Source of the DNA: Brachypodius melanocephalos
Lineage: Eukaryota; Chordata; Aves; Passeriformes; Pycnonotidae
DNA length: 64,000 bases
Reading direction: 5' to 3'
NCBI GenBank assembly: GCA_013398615.1
Contig: VZSR01001479.1
Coordinates: forward strand, 13,237,847 to 13,301,846
Each line of letters starts with the position of its first letter. The stretch's first letter is position 1. The notes under the pieces were generated by a model. That model saw only the letters and a list, made by a program, of their open reading frames with translations, had not been told where the DNA came from and searched no databases. The position numbers and the translations under genes are program-made. Below are positions 1 to 10,935 of the stretch, in pieces.

Positions 1-1480
1 GGCTTGTACATTTATGAACAACTGAATATTTGGTAAGTTGCTGTTGCAGAAGGCTTTCATGGTGCTTATCTTTTTATCTGAGCATCTTCCTCCTCAGTCC
101 TTTTTGTATTTTAGCTACACAACAACTCGTGTGCTGGAAGATGTTCTTTAATGAGTTGATGCTATTTACTAATACTGTAGAAAATATAACAGTTTTCTGC
201 AAATTCAGTAAATGAACTAAAGGAGGTCCAGCAAGTACCAGCTTGTATGAACAGAGTGAGTGTCTTACAGGACCCTGTGGCCAGGAGAAGGGTAGAGGGC
301 AAAGGGAAGCGAGGACCCTCTGGCTTTGATGGTGGTGTGTTATTATGTCAGCCCATGGAATCACACCACTGTGATTACTGTCAGTTCACAACAGTCATTT
401 TGTGGTATACTGCAGTATTCTGGGTATTACTTGTACTTCTTCTCCTAAAGATCAGGTCTTTCCCTTCCTATCTATTGTGGTCAAGTGACACAAAACATAT
501 GAATAAGTCTCATGAATAACTATGAAATCTATTGTGGTTACTTTGGTGTAATTAATAATCCTAATTTATAGTTAGAAAACTGATTGAGAGGATTCCAACC
601 TCTCCCTTTTATCAACAAACATAGGAGAAGTTTTATATTGAAAAAGATACAATTATAAAAAATTGTATTTAAAAATCTGATTGTGCTTCTTTAAAATATA
701 TTACTGTTTATTATTGAAAGTATCCAGAAGAAATGCAAGACAAAGCAAACATCCTTTACCTCCAAGTATAGGAAAGGACTATAAAAGGTTCATAAAGCTT
801 TGCTTAGTGTAACATTGGTAGCAAATGAAGGACTAAGTTTTCAGTTGTACAACATCTCACAGAATCAGAGCAGCCTTTCTCTTGCCTGCAGAGAATCAAA
901 ATTTCACCCAGAGTATTGAAGACCATCATGATTAGCTGTTCTCACCTTACAGAACGTGACTGAAGTTTCAAACCTAGGAGAACCCATGATTTATTGTCAG
1001 AGAAATTTTGCTTTGTCAGAGGCTAAGTTACCGTGACTCAGGTGATGACAGGTAACTGGCGACGGAGCAGGAATTTGATTGAGAGTTTGAGCCCTTAATA
1101 ATATCTTTATGAATTACGTAACTTCTTGATGAAATGGCATATGGCTTTTAGAAAGATGGATTATTTTTATTTCAAGTCTCAAAGAGGTGGATAATGGACT
1201 TCCTTGTCATACACATTTTTCAGTTATCTAATTAAAATAAGCGTCGTATTTCTAATCTGAAGTTTTCTAGTTCTGCATTTTCCCTTTGGATTTTTTAATT
1301 CTTTGTTTCTAGTTTTACAGAGTGTTTTATCTTTTTGTATTTTCATTGGCCCACTTTAACCATTTATAATATTATATTTTTATCATATATTTAAATAAAA
1401 ATTAGATCACAAAGCTTTCCTGTTGTAGCTGTTTTTGTTAACACTTAGCATTTGAAATGTAGCTTAACATTCCACTACAC

Positions 1481-1494
1481 TATATATATATATA
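1481..1494. repeat. (TA)n dinucleotide repeat
   Basis: Seven uninterrupted TA units, followed by AT-rich sequence containing TATTTTTATTATTATTC. It is too short to say whether it is polymorphic. Confidence 0.8.
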
Positions 1495-1710
1495 AATAAT
1501 TAGTATTTTTATTATTATTCATATAGTTTTAAAGCTGAGGTAGGGTTTTTGCGACGTCTCACATTACTTTGGATTGCAACAGCAGAGGTTCCTCTTGTGG
1601 CTGAACTTACACTCTAATTAAGAAGAGCAAGAAAAACTATTTTCAGGTTGTTTAGCAAGTCTTGCTGCTAATTGTTTGCATTTTCCAGAAAAAAAAAAAG
1701 ATAGCTAACA

Positions 1711-1748
1711 GTTTGGTGGTTTTTTGTTTGTTTGTTTTGAGTTTTTTT
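1711..1748 (+). repeat. T/G-rich low-complexity tract
   Basis: The tract alternates T runs with single or paired G, including a TTTG-type repeat (GTTTGTTTGTTTTG). It could be the degraded complement of an A-rich retroposon tail, but no element body is recognisable next to it. Confidence 0.6.
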
Positions 1749-2390
1749 AAAACACTTTTAAATTCAGTATTTGGTTTGCGTTTTCCATTTCCTCACTAAA
1801 AGAAGTAGGGGGATGTGGAAAAGGAAAGACGAAAGGAAATTCTTACCTCCACACACTAAACCCCTACTCTCACAGAAAAGGAAGACAGAATAATCTCAGA
1901 ATTTCAGCAAAATCTGAAAAATGTACTTTTTAAAAATCCTGAATAAATCTGTACAGTATTTTTTTGACAAAATACATTCATAGGATATTTTTCCTTGACT
2001 GAAGAACATCCAAAAGAGCCACAGTGAGTAGCACAGTACATTTGTTTTTTACTGTGATCTGTTAGATGAGTTGTTATTCTTAATAGCAATAAACACTGAT
2101 AGTACCTGATAGGAAAATTAATCCCAGTCTGCAGAATAAGCCTAGTAGAGGAATTTAATTTTATTTATCTTTTGCAATTTTTTGGTTAATTTTTAGTCTC
2201 AAATTTGGTGACAATGATACCATAGATACACTTGGAGACCTAGGGTAAGGTAAGAATATGCTGTAGAGAAACACTCAGTGAACATTATGCTTTTAATGAT
2301 ATAACATTTAAATAGCCTAATATGTAAATGTCTAAGAGTAAAACATCTCTTACTGTGCTTTGATGATAATTATAACCTTTCTGTGTATGT

Positions 2391-2474
2391 GGGGGTTTTG
2401 TTGTTTGTTTGGGGTTTTTATGGTGTTGGTTTTTTTTTTTGTTTGTTTTGGTTTTTTTTGTTTTTGTTTTTTTA
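2391..2474 (+). repeat. T/G-rich low-complexity tract
   Basis: About 84 bases are composed almost entirely of T and G on the plus strand, with T runs up to 12 bases separated by G or GG. The lysine- and asparagine-rich 94-codon minus-strand frame that covers it is an artefact of this composition. The tract resembles the complement of a decayed A-rich tail. Confidence 0.7.
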
Positions 2475-5199
2475 TTTGCATGGCATTCATAGCAAGACAT
2501 ACACTGCAGTGAATTAATATTTGGGCTTAAAAGCTGTTCCCTGAGCAGAACAGTATTTGCAGTTTTCATACCAGTTTTAGTGGAAATCAGGTTTTACATA
2601 ACTTAATTTCCCTTTACAGATGTACTTCAACATACTGTGTACTAAATTTCTTACCCCTAAAACCTTTTGTTTTATTGGTTGTAAAATATTTTTAACTAAG
2701 AGGAAAAAAATGTGAGTAATGGTGTTTTTAAAGAAAATATCAGACTCTGTGATAACCAAGGATGTGCTCAAGTGGCATGAATACTTCAGTTCCAGATGGG
2801 TCAGCTTTAGGGGTCAAGTTGTGAAGAGAAAGCCATCACACACACTTCATCAACACCGTGGAATGAGAGACCAGTGCATTTACTGAGCAATGGATTTCCA
2901 GTGAGCGTATAAACTAATTGGTGGATGAACATGCCCCAGGAGCAATGATTTTAAGGTCATAGCAGGCTCAGTGAATTGTGCTGACTTACACTGTGTCTCA
3001 GTGATAGCTGATCTTACCAATGGGCAGTTTAGAGGCATTCAAGCCTGAACTCTTTTCCATGTGCCTTGAATGGCATGTCAGCGGTCACTGTTTCTGACAT
3101 CCTTTATGTTTGTCCAGTCAGCTCTAAATCTTTAGGTTGGGCTTCAGCATACTCAGGAAAGAAAGGAGAGAAGTGATTATTTTCAGTCATTGAGTTCTGA
3201 AGATCTTAGTGTTAATTATGCCAAACACGGTTCGTTCATCAACAAACTAGAAACGTTAAAGAGAGAAGAGAGAGGGAACTGATATTTTTCATGATCAAAA
3301 GTATCCTAATTATAACTTTCTATTGCTTAGCTCTTATTTATTTTTTTCTCAATAACTCTATGTTCTCTCTTAAAATATTAGTTAATTAGTAAATACTGAT
3401 TTTCAATTGACCTGTAAAAATTCATGAGCTGAAAAATTGCTGTAACATTATTTAAGAAATTAAATAGTGGACATGTCAGTCATATATCCCTTCCCTACTA
3501 GTGGTACATTGCTTCTCATGTGCAACATTTTCTTTTGTTTTGGATAAATGTTTATTCATTTTTTGTCTACTATGAGTGCAAAGCAGAACCATGCAGAGGT
3601 CCTTTTAAATTTACAATCAATTAAGAAATGCTACAGTAGCTCTAATTCCCTTTTTTTTTTGGAGGGAAGAGGAAAAGCCATTTTGTTGTATGATTGCTAA
3701 GGCTTTGCTGAGTGTGTTTTCTTTAATATTAATAGTAATTAAGTAGTTTAGAAACAACTCTTAATTTTTAGATAAAATTCAGCAGAGGGTCTATTCAGCT
3801 TTGTCTATGAGCATGGACATGTGTTCAGTGATCCTTATAAAGTGAAAAAAGAAAAAGTTAACATGCTTTTGGCCTTAGTACTTAAAATCTAGTAATCATG
3901 ATGCTTACATAAAATAATTTTAATGATATCTTTTAGGGGAGTTTAAGTACAATGATTTAATTCTAAGCAGTGGTCTGTATATTTTTATATACGTGTGTGC
4001 CTGTGAATTGGGTAGTATATACAAACATGTGCATTCCTTGAGAATGTGAACTGAACAGAATGCTATTATTTTTTGAAACAATTTATCTTCTGTACTGTGT
4101 AAATATACAGGAATCTTCTTCATCTAGCAAGCAAATGACAATTGGGTATTCATCATAATTATTTTTAAGACAGAAAAAAACTTGTTTCCGTCATTGGATG
4201 TAAACAGTATGATTTTGTATGATTGTAGTAAAGGAAATGGCTTGCTATGATCTTCATACATACAACCTTTGTTTTCCTCAAAGCCCTCCCTTTATCCAGA
4301 AAGGAAGCAACCACAGATGTTCTTATCAGTATGAGTTAGAACAAGCAGTAGGACTGGTTGATAGTCTGGTACATGTGAGCTAAACTTTGGAAAACGAGTG
4401 TGCTAGACATTTCCTAAAATATCTGTATGGAAATGTATTCCCACTTTTATGCAGCTGTATACCTGTATAGAACTCCATGCTATTGAATGGAACTTCAGAT
4501 TTAGTTCAACAAGTCACAGAACGTTTTAAGTAAGTATTTGGTTAACATAGACCTTGAATATTCTTGACTGTTCACCTTCTTGGATTAACGGAAAACAGAG
4601 TTAGGATCAAATATAGAATTAGTTTATAACCTTGCTATGTGTATTAAAGGAAGCAATATTGTAATTGAAATGCAGATTGTGGAAATCTCACATAACTGTA
4701 ATAGGATGTCCTCATCACATGATTTTGCTTCATTATACTCTATTACTTTATCCTCTTGCTGTGCCTCTGCAGCTGCTTTGTTGGGGGGTATCAATATTCA
4801 ATTACAAAATTAAGTAATCAAATCAAATTTCTTTTGTATTTTTTACAGTGGCATTCGAATAAATCTGTTTCTGAGCAGAACCAGAGCACAACTGCTTCAA
4901 TAACTCAAAAGAGAAATTGTGGATTTTGGCTATTATGATAGTTCGCTGTTGTTTTGAAACCTTGTTAAAATATTGATGATTATGCATCAGTCTCACTATA
5001 TTAAGAATGTTTTAATGTGATGTTAATGACAAAACAAGTAGAATTATGGTTAACAATCTCTTCCTTATTCTTAACTTTTCAACTAAGTAAAATGGGAGTG
5101 TTTTTCTGTATGTAGTTGCATATTATATGCCATTTTAACTTTTGGTTTTGTAGTACTACTATCTTTTGTTGTGAAACCAAACCAACGTCTGTGTGATGT
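2475..5199. other. Non-coding DNA, nothing recognised
   Basis: No recognisable gene, RNA or mobile element. Short frames of 60-67 codons at 3920-4123 (minus) and 4756-4938 (plus) have no protein-like features and are of a length expected by chance in DNA this size. Confidence 0.55.
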
Positions 5200-5676
5200 G
5201 ATGAGGACAAAACTAGGTTGCTCAAAGCCCCATCCAGCCTGGCCTGGAACACTTTCAGGAATGGGGCATCCACAACTTCCCTGGGCAACCTCTTCCATTG
5301 CCTCACCACCCTCACAGAAAAGAATTTTTTCCCAATGTCTTATCTAAACCTGCTCTTCTTCAGCTGAATCCATTCCCCCTTGTCCTGTCACTACATGCTC
5401 TTGTAAATAGACTTGCCCCATCTTTCCTGTAAGTTCCTGGAAGGCCACAATTAGGTCACCCCAAAGCCTTCCCTTTCCCAGGCTGCACAATCCTCATAGG
5501 TGCTCTATCCCTCTAATCATCCTGGTGGCCTGCTCTGGGTTCACTCCAAGAGCTTGATGTCCTTCCTATTCTGGAGACCCTAGAACTGGATGCAGCACTG
5601 CACGAGGGGTTTCACCAGAGCAAAGCAGAGGGGCAGAATCACCTTCCTTGACCTGCTGGCCATGCTGTTTTAGATG
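5200..5676 (-). mobile_element. CR1 LINE fragment, 3' part of the RT-bearing ORF2
   Basis: CR1 is a bird and reptile non-LTR retrotransposon whose ORF2 encodes an endonuclease and reverse transcriptase. On the minus strand this copy reads the conserved ORF2 C-terminus: RVVRQWKRLPREVVDAP, then a VFQARLDGALSNLVL-like end, at about 5315-5205. Toward higher coordinates come the remaining CR1 landmarks in antisense: 'ctcataggtgctctatccctctaatcatc', 'ctggatgcagcactgcacgagg' and 'gcagaggggcagaatcacc'. The copy stops at about 5676, the usual 5' truncation of CR1. The extreme 3' repeat tail is not visible, so the 3' end is also slightly trimmed or diverged. Frameshifts break the ORF, so it is inactive. 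Confidence 0.92.
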
Positions 5677-7262
5677 GTAAATATTAACGAGAAGAATGTG
5701 AGGGATTCTATGGAAATCTCTAGAAAAGAACTTGGTAATGTCATGAGAAATGAACAATATTTCACATGGGATAGAGTGTTTTTTGAGGAGGTTATGAACC
5801 AAGAAGAGAGAAGCATGACCTATGGTATAAAAGTCTATGGAGAAATTGAAGGGTGAAAATAAAAAACTCCTTTCATTGTAAGCAAATGAAAGGTATTGGT
5901 GTGATGATAAATTCCTGTAGTAAGGAAAATACTGGAAACGGGTGATTGATAAAGAAGCAAAGGAGTTTCAATAGAATAAACAGAGTGACTTGGGTGAAAA
6001 AAAAGAAGATGGATGGAGCTGTAGCCAGAAATGGGGCAAGTAGAGTGGTGTGGTAGGATACAGGATGAATATTAATTGTTCTTATATTTACTGTATTTGA
6101 GAAACTCAAATCTTACATTACAATAGGTCTCTTACCGTGGCCATTCCCTCCTCTTTTCTTCTCTTTCAATTTATGTATTTTTTCTATTTATTTTCTCAGT
6201 TGCCAGTATTTAGAACAGTTTCTAACTTCTGCATGCATTTTAAAGATGGCTCTTTTTTTCTCATTTATGTTCTTTTCATTCCAAATTTGATGTTTGTTTA
6301 TTTTTACTGATTATCATTTGAAATATCTTAATGTTAGTTTCCAAAGGCTTCTCTGTTATTTCAGAGTCCACTGTGGGAACCCATGTGTTTACAGTATTTT
6401 CAAAGGTGAATAGAATTCCCCAGTTAACATGTGCTGCCATTTTGGAAGGAGCTACATGCAATCACAGAAAATATTATACCAAGTAAATGGATAACATCTC
6501 AGAGCCTGAGAGGTATCTATCTCCAAGGTGTATTGGAAAATACGAGGATGTATTAAATTTTTTTGTCTTAAGGTAATGACTGTTAGTAGAATTTAGATAA
6601 ACCCTTAATTTTTATTTTATTACACTCTTCTGTGCAAAAATATTAATATAATTTAAATACAGCATTTGCTAAAAGAGACCAAATTAAGATAGAATCATAA
6701 AAAGAGTTCTTTTAAATGCCAAAGGCAGAACTGGAAATAATTCATAAACAATTTTATTCTGTGCTCTAAAAATCTAAGTGCTTTTCTTTGTTACCTTGTT
6801 CTTAGTAAATCTTGTCAGCCAGTGCTATGTCCCACATTATATAATCTTTCATTTTATCTTTTCACTCTATCAAGGCACAGCATACCTAGCTAATCCATCA
6901 GAAATCCTTTTCCTTATCAGTCACTCAAGAATGGTTATACTGTACAGTGTGACAGCATTAGACATCACTTACCTTCCTAAACTACAGATTACTTAGGAGA
7001 AAAGTATTTTTTTTGTATTTGAGGATGCCTTGACTATATGTCAACTTCATTGTTTGTTTTCCTGTGTACTGCTTTTCCCAAAATGTATATATCCTTTTTT
7101 TAAATTGTCATACCTTTCTCTACTATTTCCTCAAAATTTTTGGATATTCCTATCTTCCTTTATTGTTTCTTCAGCGTAGTGATTTAGCAACATAGTCTAC
7201 ATTTTCTGTGGTTCAAGATAATTTCCATCTTCATAGATGAGGAGCTTCGATAATACGTTCAG
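5677..7262. other. Non-coding DNA, nothing recognised
   Basis: The first 200 bases after the CR1 are A/G-rich and give a 60-codon open frame with no domain features. The remainder is AT-rich. I see no gene, RNA or repeat family. Confidence 0.5.
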
Positions 7263-7538
7263 ATGTATCAAAGATCAGAGGCCTTGTACACCATGACAGC
7301 CTGCTTGAATGGAGTTTTTGACACAGTAGATCACAGCTGTCTCTTTGGAGGGGGTGTAATATATTATGTCATGTTTTACTGTGAAGCTGTTAACTCATGT
7401 TTGACACTAGATACTCTAGGATTCTCACGAAATGATATACCACAAGTACAGAAATATTTGCTCTCATTTGAGCCTTATGTTAGGCCAGATGAGAGTTGTA
7501 GTTTTATACCCTCAATATCATGGTGGATTCCAGACTGA
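7263..7538 (+). pseudogene. Possible relic of a LINE reverse transcriptase
   Basis: An open frame of 91 codons contains FDTVDHS at residues 19-25 (7317-7337). This matches the catalytic-region signature of the L2/CR1/Rex clades, usually of the form AFDTVDH. After an unmatched stretch of about 25 residues, the text LDTLGFS...VQKYLL (residues 49-68) is loosely reminiscent of the segment that follows in those enzymes (LxxLGxxGxxLxWFxSYL). The expected GVPQGS box is not present. This could be a very old LINE fragment or a chance match of seven residues. I lean slightly toward a relic, but with low certainty. Confidence 0.3.
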
Positions 7539-8239
7539 TTATAAAGCATATTTGATGGAATTTGCATAGTTTTGTCATAAAAAGACTAGTGCAGTCTGCC
7601 ATGCTCATTAGTTCTTTTTACTGAGAACACTGCAAGTAGTTTTACAAAAATATAATCAATTCAATGTATATTTTAGATAGCCCTGTAATCATGTGATAGT
7701 TATCAAGTAAGCTGGGACGAATAATTATTAATACTTGTTAGAAATTTGTTTTTTCAGAAGAAATATTTGACAAACATACAACTTCCAGACAGCATATGCC
7801 TGACTGGTGAGAAATAACTGGCTTCAGTTTTGGCTTTCAGGCCTGGCACCAAAAATCATGGCCAAAGACTGTGCGGAAACTAATGAACCATCATATTTAA
7901 GCCACCTATAAAAATGACTTTTATATCTGTTATAAATTTATGGTAATTTAAAGAGAAAAAGAATATGGAAATCAGGATTTATTGCTATCCAAAAGTCAAT
8001 TTATCACACTTAGTGTTGCAAATATTCTTTGCTGATACTGGCACAATGGAGAGGATTGTGGATGTACTGGTGTTTGTACCTGTGAAACTCACTGCAGTTG
8101 AATTCAGTTACTAGTTTTATTCAAAGGATTATATTGGTTTTCCATATGCTTTTTGTGTGAACGCTTACAGTACATCTGCACAGCTTTTGATAGTCGTACT
8201 GCTGAATATCTCCAAAGGCTTTTGTTAGCAGACTATTTA
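7539..8239. other. Non-coding DNA, nothing recognised
   Basis: AT-rich sequence between the LINE-like frame and the next CR1. No gene, RNA or repeat is recognised. Confidence 0.5.
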
Positions 8240-8960
8240 TATAGAAACATAGAATAATTTGGGTGAGATGCCATCTACTCCAACCCCCCTTCAAGAAGCA
8301 GGGACATCTTCAACTAGATCAGGTTGGTCAGAACCCCATCCAGCTTGATGATGAATGTTTCCAGGGGCTGGGCATCTACCACCTGTCTTGGCAACCTGTA
8401 TTGAAAGGCTGCATAAGGTCTTCCCAGAGCCGTCTCATTTCCAGGCTGAACAGCCACAGCTCTCAGCCTTTCCTCATAGGAGAGGTGCTCCATCCCTCTG
8501 ATCTTTCTTGTTGTCCTCCTCTGGACTCGCTCCATGTCCTTATTTTCCTGGGTCCCCAGAGCTGGATGCAGTGTTCCAGGTGGGGTCTCAGCAGGGCAGA
8601 GCAGAGGGGCAGAATCCCCTTCCTGGCCCTGCTGCCCATGCAGCTTTGGATGCAGCCTAGGACATCTTTGGCTTTCTGGGCTGTGAGAGGACATGGCTGG
8701 GTCTTGTCCAGCCTCTCCTCCACCAGCACCCCCAAGTCCCTCTTGGCATGGCTCTGAATCCCTCCATCCCCCACCCTATGTTAATATTGTGGGTGCCCTG
8801 ACCCAGGTGCAGCACCTTGCGCTTAGTTTTGTTAAATCTCACAAGATTCCCACAGGTGTACTCCCTAAGCTTGTTCCGGTCCCTCAGCTTGGTGTCATCT
8901 GCAAATCTGCTGGAGATGCACTCAGTCCTACTATGTAATAGATGAAGATACTAAATATGG
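8240..8960 (-). mobile_element. CR1 LINE fragment with 3' end, internally deleted
   Basis: This is the best-preserved CR1 in the window. The plus strand begins with the CR1 3' terminus in antisense ('atagaaacatagaat') and runs up through ORF2 until 5' truncation near 8960. Minus-strand reading gives successive RT C-terminal blocks: KVLHLG (about 8815), DLGVLVEERLD (about 8735), LLRPHLEHCIQLWGP (about 8575), MERVQRR and RGMEHLSYEERLRA (about 8480), AAFQY (about 8415), RLPRQVVDA (about 8390). The blocks lie in three frames, so at least two frameshifts occurred (near 8760 and 8545). AAFQY abuts RLPRQVVDA directly at about 8400/8401, so roughly 60-70 codons of the family sequence are missing there, in frame. 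The long open frames on both strands of this interval are products of this dead element, not genes. Confidence 0.95.
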
Positions 8961-10617
8961 TCATAAATAAGATTAATAAGTGGGTTTTTTTCTTTGTTGC
9001 CGAAACTGAGTCTGACAAATGTCTTAACATGGCAAATGTTTTGCAGCTGAACTACAAACTCTGGAAAATATTTTACTGGAAACTGAGGAACCATATAGCC
9101 CAGTGTTGCTACATAACCATTGAGTTGCATGAGTGGAGTTCTTGTCTTCTGAATGTAGAAAAATAATTTGTTTTCCAGCAAAACAAGGAAAGTGCAGAGC
9201 TTTATACACAGTGGGTGATTTTTTTTTGTCTGTTTTTCCTTTATTCTTCTGGGTTTTTTAATGAAGATGAAGAAGTCTATAATCTGGCCCTAGAATTCAT
9301 TATTTATATTTGCGAGTCATCAGATCTTGTTTTAGTCTCTCTTTTTTTTTTTCTCATAGCTGCGAGCCATTCTGGCATGCCTTTATGTTTATGACATCCT
9401 GCTGTGTAAGGATGTTTCAACTGTGCTTGCAAGATACCTTTTTATAGGTTTTTTTGTTGGGTTTGTGGGTTTTTTAATGATATGCTAAATTAGATCATGA
9501 ACTACTAAGACAGGTTATGCATTTGTTAGTTTAAAAACATCTCTAATTATTTCACCCTGCTAAAATATTACTGCAGACATGCTTTAGGCATGATTTCTTT
9601 GCTAACTACCTATTATGTATTCATAGGAGCAACAATACCAATTCATACCATTGGGAATATTATTTAATTTGGCAAATAGAGTATTTTTATTATTTGTATG
9701 TTGTTTAGAGTAAATATATCCTTGAAAGCAAACAAAAGGCTGAATATACTGTATGGTCACATTCAGTAAATCTTTTGTTTTACTTTCATTAAGGCCTGAT
9801 TTAGTCAGGTACGAATAGAAAATCTGTAGTAGCTTCAAAGTAAAATAAAATTGGTTTTGATTCAGTTCAAACCAACCATCTCATTTAAAATTAGCCCAGA
9901 GGTCTTGTAAAAATGCGAGTAATCTAAACATAATAATGCACATTGCCCAATTGCTACTGTATATGATACAGGTTCAGTGCTGTAATGCTTTGACAGCCCA
10001 TTACTGAATGTAATGAACAGCTATTTTTGAACAGAAGAAATTCAAGTTGACAGCTTGGCAATGAAATTCAGCTAGTGGCATAATTTTTGTCGTCTTCAGT
10101 ATAGAGAGTGGATTTCAGCTTTGTTTAAAGAAATTTGTATCATGGACTTTATTGGAGCAAGCTTTTTTTGCTTCAGTTTACTAACTACTTTTTGAAGAGC
10201 TTGAACTAAGGCTGCATTTTGTCAAATCCTGAAACCTGCACTCCTGTCAGAGCAGAAGCAGCTCTGTGAGAAGTCAGTGATTAATAAAAATAGGTTGAAG
10301 TCTTAAGGAGGAGAATGTTCTGGAATTGAATTTATAATCACAAACTCATTTTTTTAGTAGGTGAAAACTGTAGCTCTATAAGCCCTTCAAGAGGGATTTA
10401 AGTATGAGTCAATAGGAAACTAAGAGAAGGGGCAGAGAAAGTAGCTGTCAAATTGCACATATTTTGTGGTAGAAATCTATAAATTCAGGCCAGGCTCCCA
10501 TCTATCATTTTTCTTATCTCTGTTGGCTACTGCACTGGGAAGTGAATAAGATTCTGTTTTCCTTCTGTATGTATGAAGTGTTGTTTGCTCAGGGCTTTCT
10601 TAAACAGCCTGTGTTAA
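8961..10617. other. Non-coding DNA, nothing recognised
   Basis: Short T/G-rich runs occur near 9440-9475 and a pyrimidine run at about 9338-9354. No gene-like frame or repeat family is seen. The opposing frames at 8942-9166 (plus) and 8951-9209 (minus) mirror each other and have no domain features. Confidence 0.5.
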
Positions 10618-10935
10618 CAGTGTGTATTGGGGCTTTTTGGCAAGGTTTTAGCAGTGAGGGTGCTACAGGGGCAGCTTCTCTGAGAAGCTGTTGGAAGCTT
10701 CCCCCGTGTCCGATAGAGCCAACGCCAGTCGGCTCAAAAATGGAGCTGCCGTTAGCCAAGGCTGGCCTCTCAGCAATGGTGATAGCACCTCTGTGGTGAG
10801 GAGGAGGATACTCCTTCTGCAGGGACTGGCTCTTGTGCTCCTGATGGTCCTTCCTGCTGGATTACTGGCATCCAGCAGCACTGTGCTCTGGTTCTCAGCT
10901 GCTCCTCCTTTCCTGTGGGGTTTGCTCAAGCTCTG
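10618..10935 (+). mobile_element. Fragment of an ERVL-type endogenous retrovirus LTR (bird)
   Basis: A GC-richer patch in AT-rich surroundings. I recognise 'ggcaaggttttagcagtg', 'gctacaggggcagcttctc', 'gagaagctgttggaagcttc', 'gtgtccgatagagccaa' and 'gatagcacctctgtgg' as consecutive landmarks of an LTR family dispersed widely in bird genomes, which I believe is ERVL-class. The exact family name is uncertain. After about 10800 the match to what I remember fades, and the end at 10935 is set by composition. No internal retroviral genes are visible nearby, so this is probably a truncated or solo LTR. The 80-107 codon frames in both directions are by-products of its GC content. Confidence 0.7.

Larger units (their letters stand above)
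1..2390. other. AT-rich non-coding DNA, no gene seen
   Basis: No reading frame here looks like a known protein; the longest are under 100 codons and mutually overlapping on both strands. Visible structure is limited to simple sequence: an 11-base A run at 1689-1699, a T/G-rich run at 1711-1748 and a short TA repeat near 1481-1494. The rest looks like unique intergenic or intronic sequence. I cannot exclude diverged repeats. Confidence 0.6.

Noticed and set aside
6685..6705. 'agatagaatcataaaaag' as a CR1 end
   Set aside because: No adjoining CR1 text in either direction.
8263..8842. Long open frames (164, 126, 103 and 81 codons) on both strands as candidate genes
   Set aside because: They lie inside the CR1 copy. 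The minus-strand ones are pieces of its broken reverse transcriptase and the plus-strand ones are their antisense.
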